Assembly: GCF_003063505.1 (NCBI RefSeq)
Contig: NZ_NERW01000002.1
Location: 682,001 to 746,000, forward strand
DNA: 64,000 bases
Origin: Limnohabitans sp. T6-20
GTDB lineage: Bacteria > Pseudomonadota > Gammaproteobacteria > Burkholderiales > Burkholderiaceae_C
Reading direction: 5' to 3'
A program made the position numbers and the translations under genes. Each line of letters starts with the position of its first letter. Position 1 is the stretch's first letter. This document shows, one piece after another, positions 9,126 through 17,623 of the stretch. The notes beneath the pieces were generated by a model that did not search any database, was not told the DNA's origin, and was given only the letters and a program-made list of their open reading frames with translations.

Positions 9126-9158
9126 TCACACCCAACCCATTACCCACGCAAAGCACCC

Positions 9159-9911
9159 ATGGCAGCAACATCTGATTCCGGCGAAGCCGCTGACATCTTC
9201 TGGCCCGGCTACGTCGACGCCGTCACCAACCTGGCCATCAACCTGCTTTTTGTCATCGCCGTCATGAGCATCGTGGTGCTGGGGGCCACCTTGCAGCTGG
9301 CGCAAATGACCAAGAAAAAAGCCATCGAAGAAGCCCAGTCGCATCAAACGGCCACCTCGGCATCGCACACGCAAGAAAAACAAAAAGGTGAGCAACAAAA
9401 AGACGCGAATGCACAAAGCAAAGACGAGACCGTCAGCCGCATGCAGCAAACCATCAACGATGTACAAGCCAAGCTTGAAATCACCCAGAAAAAGCTCGAT
9501 GAAACACAGCGCAAATTGACGCAAGTGCAAGACGTGCGCACCGACGTTGTGCAGGCCAAAGACAACAAACCCACCGAGCCTAAGCAGGCCAACAGCGTGC
9601 AAAGCCTCACACAGGCCGCGCTGGTGGTGGTGTTCAGCCCCGATGTGGTGACCCTGTCGCCCGCAGAAGTCAGCGAGCTGATGGCCAAGCTCAAGAAAGT
9701 CAGCGCCCTCCAGGCCGGGCGTTGGCAAATCACGGTCATCTCGCCCAAGGGCTTTTCTGAAGCGGCCCGTTTGTCTTTTTACCGAGCCAACGCCGTGCGC
9801 AACGCCTTGCTCGAAAACGGTGCCAGCAGTGCAGCGATCGATCTGAAGATCCATGAAAGCACGCAAGCCGGTGCGGACAACAGCAAAGTGCTGTTGCGGT
9901 GGGTGCCATGA
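9159..9911 (+). CDS. MotB/OmpA-like single-pass membrane protein linked to the type I secretion system
   Basis: 250 residues. One membrane helix lies near the N-terminus (about 22-48), preceded by IFWPGYVDAVTN. That arrangement (Trp, Tyr, then Asp20 three residues before Thr at the helix start) matches the proton-carrying Asp of MotB, ExbD and ZorB-type stator subunits. A Lys/Gln-rich coiled coil (about 52-140) follows. The C-terminal domain (about 145-250) has LSFYRANAVRNALLENG, a degenerate OmpA peptidoglycan-binding signature. It overlaps hlyD by ATGA and is two genes before a MotA/TolQ-like channel protein, its likely partner. OmpA-family genes occur in other RTX adhesin operons; the stator-like N-terminus is the unusual part. 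No function is proven. Confidence 0.75.
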   Translation: MAATSDSGEAADIFWPGYVDAVTNLAINLLFVIAVMSIVVLGATLQLAQMTKKKAIEEAQSHQTATSASHTQEKQKGEQQKDANAQSKDETVSRMQQTINDVQAKLEITQKKLDETQRKLTQVQDVRTDVVQAKDNKPTEPKQANSVQSLTQAALVVVFSPDVVTLSPAEVSELMAKLKKVSALQAGRWQITVISPKGFSEAARLSFYRANAVRNALLENGASSAAIDLKIHESTQAGADNSKVLLRWVP

Positions 9912-11167
9912 ACTGGCGACAAATGACCACAGACCAGCGGCTGATGCTGGCCTTGGCGGTCCTGGTGTCTTGCGCCATGTTGTGGGCCATTTTGGCGCCA
10001 GTGGACCAGATCGTGCGTGCTGAAGGCCGCATCATTGCGGCAGGCCGCGCCCAGATCGTGCAGCACCTCGAAGGCGGCATCGTGCAGCAAATTTTGGTGC
10101 GCGAAGGGCAGGTGGTGTCTGCGGGTGATGTCTTGATGCGGCTGTCCGATGTGCAAGCCAACACCTCGGTTCAGCAAGGCCGATCACGTCAACATGCGTT
10201 GTTGGCGCAGCAAGCCCGCTTGACGGCTGAGGCGCAAGGCCAAGCCGAGCCGAAATTTTCAGCCGATATCCCCGAAGACATTCAGCGTGAAGCGCTCAAT
10301 GCCTTCAAAGAGCGGCTGGCGCGTGTGCGCTCTGAGCGGGCCGTTATCGGCCAGCAGCACACCCAGCGACAAGCCGAACTCAGCGAAGCCCGCAGCCGCA
10401 TCGTCAGCACACAAGTCGAGCTGGACTTGGCCCGCAAGCAGTCCACCATGATGGATGTGCTGGCCAAAAAGGGCGCGGCCTCGCAAATGGAATTGCTCGA
10501 ATCGCAAAGCCGAACCCAGCGCCTCACCACGACCCTGAACGACATCCAGGCTTCTTTGCCCCGCTTGCAGGCTGCCGTGTCTGAGTTGGCCGCTCGTCTT
10601 GACGAAGCCCAGGCGCGCTTTCGTGCCGATGCCCGGACCGAGCTCACGCAAGTCAGCGCCGAGCTGTCCAAGCTCAGCTTGGCGGTGGACGGCGACACCG
10701 ACCGTCTGGACCGCACCGAAGTGCGCGCGCCGACAAATGGTTACATCAACCGCCTGAACTTCAACACCATGGGCGGTGTGGTCAAGCCCGGCGAAGTGCT
10801 GCTGGAGATCACGCCCAACCAAGGCCCCGTGGCCGTCGAAGCCCGTGTGCGCCCCAACGACCGCGCCTCATTGCGCCCCGGCTTGACCACCCGCGTCATG
10901 ATCGGCGCCTACGACTACGCCGTCTATGGCGCACTCAATGGCCGACTGGTCGAAGTCAGCGCCGACACCTTGCCCGACGAATCCGGCCAGCGCTACTACC
11001 GCGTCCTGATCCAGACCGACACCCCCTCGCAGCGCATGGCCTCGCTGGCCATCTTGCCCGGCATGACCGCGCGTGCCGACGTGGTGCTGGGTCAACGCAG
11101 CGTCATGACTTATTTGCTGTCGCCTCTGCTGCGCTTCAAGCAGCAGGCCTTCACAGAACCTACTTGA
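9908..11167 (+). CDS. HlyD-family periplasmic adaptor of the type I secretion system
   Basis: About 419 residues from the ATG at 9908, chosen because it forms an ATGA overlap with the preceding gene (a GTG three codons upstream is possible). One N-terminal membrane helix (about residues 12-30, LMLALAVLVSCAMLWAILA) is followed by half of a lipoyl domain (AGRAQIVQHLEGGIVQQILV), a long coiled-coil hairpin (about 85-260), the second lipoyl half (VRAPTNGYINRLN) and a beta-barrel domain ending in the family motif PGMTARADVVLGQRSVMTYL. It bridges the inner-membrane ABC exporter and TolC. Confidence 0.93.
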   Translation: MNWRQMTTDQRLMLALAVLVSCAMLWAILAPVDQIVRAEGRIIAAGRAQIVQHLEGGIVQQILVREGQVVSAGDVLMRLSDVQANTSVQQGRSRQHALLAQQARLTAEAQGQAEPKFSADIPEDIQREALNAFKERLARVRSERAVIGQQHTQRQAELSEARSRIVSTQVELDLARKQSTMMDVLAKKGAASQMELLESQSRTQRLTTTLNDIQASLPRLQAAVSELAARLDEAQARFRADARTELTQVSAELSKLSLAVDGDTDRLDRTEVRAPTNGYINRLNFNTMGGVVKPGEVLLEITPNQGPVAVEARVRPNDRASLRPGLTTRVMIGAYDYAVYGALNGRLVEVSADTLPDESGQRYYRVLIQTDTPSQRMASLAILPGMTARADVVLGQRSVMTYLLSPLLRFKQQAFTEPT

Positions 11168-11200
11168 TTCACCGTGTTTTGAAGTTACCGAGGACAAAAA

Positions 11201-12904
11201 ATGAAACGACTCCAACTCTATTACTGGTACATAGGCGTCCCTGTTGCGCTGGTCTTTTTGGGCGCACTTGTTTTCTGGGACGCCATCATCAGCACGGTCG
11301 AGGGCAACCCGCATCCTCAAATCAACTACATCATCTTCTTGCTGGTCGCGGCGGGCTGTTACCAGATGCTGTCGCATGTGCGCCGCATCAACAAGGAGGG
11401 CAGCCTGTTTCGTCAATACCGGCTCATGGTTGACAACGGGGCCACCGAAGAACAGCTGCAGCTGGCCATCTTGGAGATGAGCAAAAAACACGATGTTGTG
11501 TCCTTGATCGAACTCATTCAGGGCTTGCGTGGCAAAGCACTGACATCGGTCCAGCACGCTGCCATCGAGTCTGAGATGGAACGCTTCAGCGCCCGCCAGA
11601 CCCGCCGCCTCATGATGTCGCAATTCATGGGCGGCATGATGGTCGGCATGGGCTTGCTGGGCACCTTCATTGGTTTGCTCGGCGCGCTGGCCGAGATTGG
11701 CAAACTGATCGGCTCGTTCAACCTCGGGGCCGGCATGATCGACCCAGTGGCAGCCATCAGCGAGCTGGTAGCCCGCTTGACTGCCCCCATGCAAGCCATG
11801 GGTGTGGCCTTCAGTGCATCTTTGTTTGGCGTGCTGGGTTCGCTCATCATGGGTGTTCTGTCGGTGGGCGTGCGCAGTGCTTCAAGCGATCTGGTGTCGT
11901 TTGTCCATTCCGACACATCCCTCATGCTGGACATTGCCCAAGAAACTGAAGGCGGCGTGCTCGACTTGAACCCCGTGGCCCAAGCTTTGGGTGAGTTGGC
12001 CGAACACTCGCCTTTGTTGCGTGGCTTGGCCTTGGCACTTGACCACTCTGAACGCCGAGTGCGCGAAATGATGATGGGCATGGGCACACTCATGGCCCGA
12101 CTGGAAACCAACAGCCACGGTACAAGCAGTTTGATCCAGCAAATTGGCCAACAAGCCGACCAGCAAGACCGCCTGCTGTCGCTGGTGGCCCAAATGCAAA
12201 GCAGCCAAAACCAACTGGCCGAGCGCCAAGCCCAAATGGCCGATGCCCATGTGCAAATGGCCAAACACCTGGAGCAGCACACCGACACCATGGCACGCGC
12301 TCTGGGTGTTCAAAATCAGCAGCATGCAGAACACGCGCAAGCCCAGCAAAACCTCTGGAGCCAGCAAGCCGAGTTGCAAAAAGACATCCTTCAGCAACAA
12401 AACAAAACATTCGAAAAACTGTTGCAAGCCCAGCACGACCAGTCCAGCGCACAAATGCGGGCGCAAAACACCCTCTGGCAAACCTATCTGGAACAGCAGC
12501 AAAACATGCTGCGCAACAAAGAAGAAACACTGGCCAGCCAAGCCAACCTGGAGCGCCAAAACCGGAACAACCAATGGGGCCAATGGGTTCAGGTGCAAGA
12601 AGCCGGACTGCAAAAAATGGTGGACCACCTGTCTGGCACGCAACGCGTGCTGGCCGAATACACCAGCCATGCCGACCGTTGGAGCGAACAACTCCAACTG
12701 GAGCAACAACGCCAAGGCCAGGTGCATGCCGACGTGACCAAGCTGTTGCAGAAGAACAGCCAAAACCAGCAAAACGAACGCGAGTCCAGCCAAGCCATGC
12801 TCTCGCGCATGGACGCCATGCTGCAAGAAGCCCAGTTCCGCAACGAGCAAATCGTGGCGTTTCTGAGCAGCCTGACCTCGCAGGCTCACCAAAAATCTGC
12901 TTGA
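11201..12904 (+). CDS. MotA/TolQ/ExbB-like proton-channel protein with long coiled-coil tail
   Basis: 567 residues. Four membrane helices are predicted (about 8-28, 41-56, 143-166 and 198-224). The last two carry the family signature: GLLGTFIGLLGAL at 151-163 and PMQAMGVAFSASLFGVLGS at 196-214. Such proteins form pentameric ion channels around a MotB/ExbD-type dimer. Residues about 235-567 are a glutamine-rich, highly charged helical tail in the cytoplasm, absent from MotA, TolQ and ExbB but reminiscent of ZorA. It lies between hlyD and the adhesin gene and would pair with the MotB-like product encoded two genes upstream. A good GAGG ribosome site precedes the ATG. The role in secretion is inference. 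Confidence 0.8.
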   Translation: MKRLQLYYWYIGVPVALVFLGALVFWDAIISTVEGNPHPQINYIIFLLVAAGCYQMLSHVRRINKEGSLFRQYRLMVDNGATEEQLQLAILEMSKKHDVVSLIELIQGLRGKALTSVQHAAIESEMERFSARQTRRLMMSQFMGGMMVGMGLLGTFIGLLGALAEIGKLIGSFNLGAGMIDPVAAISELVARLTAPMQAMGVAFSASLFGVLGSLIMGVLSVGVRSASSDLVSFVHSDTSLMLDIAQETEGGVLDLNPVAQALGELAEHSPLLRGLALALDHSERRVREMMMGMGTLMARLETNSHGTSSLIQQIGQQADQQDRLLSLVAQMQSSQNQLAERQAQMADAHVQMAKHLEQHTDTMARALGVQNQQHAEHAQAQQNLWSQQAELQKDILQQQNKTFEKLLQAQHDQSSAQMRAQNTLWQTYLEQQQNMLRNKEETLASQANLERQNRNNQWGQWVQVQEAGLQKMVDHLSGTQRVLAEYTSHADRWSEQLQLEQQRQGQVHADVTKLLQKNSQNQQNERESSQAMLSRMDAMLQEAQFRNEQIVAFLSSLTSQAHQKSA

Positions 12905-12938
12905 TCTTTTAACGCTGAACCACTGACACCGCTTGCCC

Positions 12939-15500
12939 ATGCCGAACACCACGTTGCCTCCATCTGCCACAGCATCCACCACCGCCCAGCCCAAGCCCGG
13001 GGGAGAAGCCCGCTTGATCAACGCGACTTCGGTGGATGGGGCTGCACCGCAATTCAAAATCCCGGTCAATGCGCAAACCATTCAATCGGTTGAATCGGTG
13101 GACCTGGATCTGGTGTTGACCACCACCAGCGGCGAAAAAATCATCCTTCAGCAAGGCGCTTTGCAAGCAGCCACACAACCCGAAAGCAAGATTGTCTTTT
13201 TGGGGGGCGACAGCATCACCGCTGCCGACCAGGTTAAAAAGCTCGGTATTTTGAAGCCCGTGGAAGGCGGTAGCTTTCGCCTGAAGTCTGGCGACGCCAG
13301 CCCCGCCGTGGCCGAAAAAATCACGGGCGATGCATTTGGTCTGGGCAAAGAACTGCAAGACACCATGAGCCAGCTGACCGAGACCAGCAAACAGCTCGAA
13401 AAAGTGCTGCAAACCCTGAGCACAGCCAGCTTGACCAACGCCACAGACGAATCCCGCAACACGAGTTCAGGGCCCAGCACCGGCACAGGCGTTCAAAAAA
13501 TCACGCCACAAAGCGAAAACAAATTTGCGTCGCCATCGCCGGGGTCGCCGCCGCAGCCGGAGGTGGAAAAGTTCACGAGCAACAACACCGACACCGGGAG
13601 CGTTTCCAACATCAAAATCACAAGCACCCTCAGGGGCTTGTATGGAGCGCAAGAGAACGTCATCTCCAACGTGCTTGCCGTAGACAAAATTCAATCGAAA
13701 GAACAAGGCAAAGAAGTCCTGAAGGGGCTCAGCCAGACGGCATTGCGCGAAATGCTGCCCGATGACCCTCTGCAAGTGCATGTGACAGGCACCGACCCGG
13801 TTGCTCTTCAACCGGGTGGATTGGCCGTCAATACGCTCGTCATGCCCGGTGTTCTGAATGCGAGCAGCATCCGTTTTGAATTGCCACAAGGTACGGTTTT
13901 GCCTGCAGGTTTCCAGATCTCAGGTCAAACGTTTTCTGGCTCCAGCATGACGATTGCCGTCAAAAGCCTCACTGATCTGAGTTTGGCCATTCAATGGACG
14001 GTGGCCGATTTGGGCACCACGATCAACAAGACTGATTTCCAGTTGGGCGTGAAATACCTGGATGACAAAGGTGCAGAACTGGAACAAGGCCGCGCACCCC
14101 TCACATTCACCTACGGCGAACTCAAGAATATCGAAGATACCGTTCAGCTTGACGGCAATAGCAACACCAAAATTTTCTTGTCGGCGTATGGGTACAGCTA
14201 CAAAATTTTGGGGGATAACAGCAACAACAATGTTGTAGCTGGAAGTGGCAATGACACCTTGGATGGCGGCGCAGGGACCGATGTGATGGCTGGCGGCGCT
14301 GGCCATGACACCTATGTGGTTGATAACACGGGTGATGTTGTGATCGAAGCAGCCAACGCAGGCACCGACTTGGTGAAAGCGTCTGTGAGTTACACCTTGA
14401 GCGCCAACGTCGAAAACCTCACCCTCACGGGCTCGGACAACCTCAGCGGCACAGGCAACGCACTGGACAACACGATCACCGGCAACGGCGGCAACAACAC
14501 ACTCGACGGCGGCGCAGGTACCGACACCATGATCGGCGGTACAGGCAACGATATATACATCGTCGACAACACAGGTGATGTGGTCAGAGAAGAATCAGGT
14601 GCCGAATCTGGAACCGACTTGATCAAGGCGTCGGTGACGTACACCTTGTCAGCCCATGTGGAAAATCTCGAATTGGCCGGCACGGACAACCTTAACGGCA
14701 CAGGCAACGGACTGGACAACACGATCACCGGCAACAGCGGTAACAACGCACTCGACGGCGGCGCAGGTGCCGACACCATGATCGGTGGTGCAGGCAACGA
14801 CACCTACATCGTTGACAACACAGGTGATGTGGTCATCGAAGCGCCCGGCGCAGGCACAGATATGGTTCAAAGCTCACTCAACTACACCTTGGGTACCAAC
14901 CTGGAAAACCTCACCCTGACGGGTACGGCCACATCTGGTACAGGCAACACCTCAAACAACGTACTGATCGCCAACAGCAACGGAAACAGCTTGAGTGGCT
15001 TGAGTGGCGACGACACCCTTACAGGGGGCGCAGGCAAAGACACACTGGACGGGGGCACAGGCACCGACAGCATGGCCGGTGGTTCGGGCAATGACACGTA
15101 CATCGTGGACAGCACAACCGATGTGATCACCGAAGCGTTCGGCGCAGGCACAGACACGGTGCAAAGCTCGGGCAACTACACCTTGGGTGATAACCTGGAA
15201 AACCTCACCCTGACGGGGACGGCCACCAGTGGCACAGGCAATGAGCTGGCCAATACCATTGTAGGTAACGGTAACAGCGACAGCCTGACCGGTGGCGCTG
15301 GCGATGACACTTTGACGGGGGGCGCAGGCAACGACACGCTGGACGGGGGCACGGGCACCGACAGTATGGCCGGTGGTTGGGCAATGACACCCACATCGTG
15401 GACAGCACAGCCGATGTGGTCACTGAAGTGTCTGGCCCAGGCACAGACACGGTGCAAAGCTCGGTCAACTACATCTTGGGTACCAACCTGGAAAACCTGA
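12939..15500 (+). CDS. BapA/RTX-type adhesin, N-terminal part (ends early at a frameshift)
   Basis: The gene starts at the ATG at 12939, 34 bases after the MotA-like gene. Residues about 20-110 resemble the BapA prefix domain (VDLDLVLTTTSGEKIILQQG), an N-terminal module of adhesins secreted by type I systems that helps keep them on the cell. A helical linker and a spacer follow. From about 14220, calcium-binding RTX nonapeptides (GSGNDTLDGGAGTD type) alternate with YIVDNTGDVV and LENLTLTGTA strands. At 15378/15379 one base is missing compared with the neighbouring repeats. The frame then reads WAMTPTSW and stops at 15500. The remainder continues in the next entry. Confidence 0.85.
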   Translation: MPNTTLPPSATASTTAQPKPGGEARLINATSVDGAAPQFKIPVNAQTIQSVESVDLDLVLTTTSGEKIILQQGALQAATQPESKIVFLGGDSITAADQVKKLGILKPVEGGSFRLKSGDASPAVAEKITGDAFGLGKELQDTMSQLTETSKQLEKVLQTLSTASLTNATDESRNTSSGPSTGTGVQKITPQSENKFASPSPGSPPQPEVEKFTSNNTDTGSVSNIKITSTLRGLYGAQENVISNVLAVDKIQSKEQGKEVLKGLSQTALREMLPDDPLQVHVTGTDPVALQPGGLAVNTLVMPGVLNASSIRFELPQGTVLPAGFQISGQTFSGSSMTIAVKSLTDLSLAIQWTVADLGTTINKTDFQLGVKYLDDKGAELEQGRAPLTFTYGELKNIEDTVQLDGNSNTKIFLSAYGYSYKILGDNSNNNVVAGSGNDTLDGGAGTDVMAGGAGHDTYVVDNTGDVVIEAANAGTDLVKASVSYTLSANVENLTLTGSDNLSGTGNALDNTITGNGGNNTLDGGAGTDTMIGGTGNDIYIVDNTGDVVREESGAESGTDLIKASVTYTLSAHVENLELAGTDNLNGTGNGLDNTITGNSGNNALDGGAGADTMIGGAGNDTYIVDNTGDVVIEAPGAGTDMVQSSLNYTLGTNLENLTLTGTATSGTGNTSNNVLIANSNGNSLSGLSGDDTLTGGAGKDTLDGGTGTDSMAGGSGNDTYIVDSTTDVITEAFGAGTDTVQSSGNYTLGDNLENLTLTGTATSGTGNELANTIVGNGNSDSLTGGAGDDTLTGGAGNDTLDGGTGTDSMAGGWAMTPTSWTAQPMWSLKCLAQAQTRCKARSTTSWVPTWKT

Positions 15501-16066
15501 CCCTGACGGGGACGGCCACCAGTGGCACAGGCAATGAGCTGAACAACGTACTGATCGCCAACAACAACGGTGACAGCCTAAGCGGGGGCGCTGGCAACGA
15601 CACGCTGGACGGGGGCACAGGCAACGATACGCTGGACGGGGGCACAGGCACCGACAGCATGGCCGGAGGAGCGGGCAATGACACTTACATCGTGGACAGC
15701 ACAAACGATGTGGTGGCTGAAGTGTCTGGCCCAGGCACAGACACGGTGCAAAGCTCGGTCAACTACATCTTGGGTACCAACCTGGAAAACCTGACCCTGA
15801 CGGGGCCGGCCACATTTGGCACAGGCAACACCTCGAACAACGTACTGATCGCCAACAACAACGGTGACAGCCTGAGCGGGTTGGATGGCAACGACACCCT
15901 GACGGGGGGCACAGGCAAAGACACGCTGGACGGAGGCACAGGCATCGACAGCATGGCCGGCGGGACTGGAGACGATACCTACATCGTGGACAACTCAGGC
16001 GATATGGTTACCGAAGCGTCTGGCGCAGGCACTGGCACAGACTTGGTGCAAAGCTCATTCAGTTAC
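14891..16066 (+). repeat. Tandem 98-residue RTX units (294-base period)
   Basis: The block GGGTACCAACCTGGAAAACC or a close variant recurs at 14891, 15185, 15478 and 15772, giving spacings of 294, 293 and 294 bases. The 293 marks the one-base deletion. Each unit carries one set of RTX nonapeptides, a YIVDS strand and a LENLTLTG strand. Confidence 0.9.
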
Positions 16067-17623
16067 ACCTTGGTAGCCAATGTTGAAAATCTCACGCTCA
16101 TCGGGACTGCGGCATTGACAGGGACAGGAAACGTTGATGCTAACGTCATCCAGGGTAACAACGCTGGCAATACCTTGTACGGACTGGATGGCAACGACAC
16201 TCTCATCGGTGGCAAAGGCAACGACAGCCTAATTGGTGGTGTAGGCAATGACTCATTTGTCGGAGGTGGCGGTATCGATACGGCTTCATATTCGACAGCG
16301 GCAGCGGCAGTGACCGTTTCATTGGCCACAGGACTGGGGACGGAAGGCGACGCTGCAGGCGATGTCCTCTCAGGCATCACCAACTTGACAGGCGGCTCTG
16401 CCGCTGACACCTTGACCGGAGACAGCGGCAACAACGCTCTTTCGGGCGGCGGTGGGAACGACACCATGTTCGGCGGTGTAGGCAACGATACTTTGGACGG
16501 TGGCACTGGCAACGACAGCATGTCCGGTGGCGCAGGGGACGACTACTACAAAGTGGACAGCGCTACAGACTTGGTCACTGAAAATTCAGCAGAGGGCACA
16601 GACACCATCGAAAGCGCCGTCAATTGGACTTTGGGCGCGAACATCGAGAACCTGACCTTGACCGGGACCGCCAACGTGGGCAACGGCAATGCGTTGGACA
16701 ACGTGATCATTGGCAGTAACACGGCCAGCACATTGAGTGGATTCGACGGCAATGACAGCATCACGGGTGGGTTGGGAAACGATACCTTAATCGGTGGTTT
16801 GGGCGATGACACCTTGATGGGCGGCAATGGCTCAGACACGGTGGACTACAGCAGCTCGACCACAGGCCTGACGGTGGCTTTGGACGCGACGAGCAACACC
16901 ACAGTCAATGCGGGTACACACGGTACAGACACCTTGGGTGGTATCGAAAATATCAAGACAGGTATCGGCAACGACAGCGTGACAGCCACTGGCACAGTAG
17001 CCAACGTGATCGATGTCGGCGCGGGCAATGACAAGGTTGTTGCGGGCGATGGCGATGACACAGTTTTTGGGGGAGTCGGTGACGATTCTTTAGACGGTGG
17101 TGTAGGCACCGACAGCTTAGTTGGCGGCGACGGCAACGACACATTGATTGGCGGTGCAGGTGCCGATACACTCGATGCCCGAACGGGCAATACCAGCTTG
17201 GTGAACGACAGCATCAATGCCGGTGCAGACAACGATACGGTGATCATCAGCCAAGACACGCTCGGGTCGGCTACCGTCAACCTAGACGGCGGTACAGGGA
17301 GTGACATGTTGCAGGTGTACAAAGGCACAGCAACAGCCGCCTTAGACTTGACCAGTTTGAAAGCCACCAATTTCGAGACACTCGATGTGTTGACCGACAC
17401 CACGGGTGGTATTTCGGTTACGCTGAGCAGTGCGGGGGTGCAGCAATTGGTGGGAGCAAGCGCCAGCAGCGTTTTGACGCTGCGACTTGGCTCAAACGAC
17501 TCATACACTGTGGCCGTTGAATCGGGGGTCTCTGTCTCGCAAGGTCAAAGCATTAAGTTTTACAGCAACCCCGACCTGGCTGCCTCACACCTGATTGCCC
17601 AGGTCAATTTTTCCTATGTCTGA
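15377..17623 (+). CDS. RTX adhesin, C-terminal part after the frameshift
   Basis: Continues the adhesin in the frame one base back, about 748 codons. It begins in the middle of an RTX unit (GNDTHIVDSTADVV). Restoring one base (C) between 15378 and 15379 gives a single protein of about 1560 residues from 12939 to 17623. The region has more RTX calcium-binding repeats (GGxGxDxLxGG), then a C-terminal domain rich in Asp and Thr ending LIAQVNFSYV, consistent with an uncleaved type I secretion signal. The stop overlaps the ABC exporter gene by eight bases. Without its own start signal this fragment is unlikely to be made separately. The break may be a real mutation, phase variation or an assembly error. 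Confidence 0.85.
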   Translation: MGNDTHIVDSTADVVTEVSGPGTDTVQSSVNYILGTNLENLTLTGTATSGTGNELNNVLIANNNGDSLSGGAGNDTLDGGTGNDTLDGGTGTDSMAGGAGNDTYIVDSTNDVVAEVSGPGTDTVQSSVNYILGTNLENLTLTGPATFGTGNTSNNVLIANNNGDSLSGLDGNDTLTGGTGKDTLDGGTGIDSMAGGTGDDTYIVDNSGDMVTEASGAGTGTDLVQSSFSYTLVANVENLTLIGTAALTGTGNVDANVIQGNNAGNTLYGLDGNDTLIGGKGNDSLIGGVGNDSFVGGGGIDTASYSTAAAAVTVSLATGLGTEGDAAGDVLSGITNLTGGSAADTLTGDSGNNALSGGGGNDTMFGGVGNDTLDGGTGNDSMSGGAGDDYYKVDSATDLVTENSAEGTDTIESAVNWTLGANIENLTLTGTANVGNGNALDNVIIGSNTASTLSGFDGNDSITGGLGNDTLIGGLGDDTLMGGNGSDTVDYSSSTTGLTVALDATSNTTVNAGTHGTDTLGGIENIKTGIGNDSVTATGTVANVIDVGAGNDKVVAGDGDDTVFGGVGDDSLDGGVGTDSLVGGDGNDTLIGGAGADTLDARTGNTSLVNDSINAGADNDTVIISQDTLGSATVNLDGGTGSDMLQVYKGTATAALDLTSLKATNFETLDVLTDTTGGISVTLSSAGVQQLVGASASSVLTLRLGSNDSYTVAVESGVSVSQGQSIKFYSNPDLAASHLIAQVNFSYV

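Noticed and set aside
9159..12904. Zorya-type anti-phage defence system
   Set aside because: The MotA/MotB-like pair resembles ZorA/ZorB, but no ZorC, ZorD or ZorE-like helicase or nuclease is nearby. The genes are embedded among type I secretion genes.
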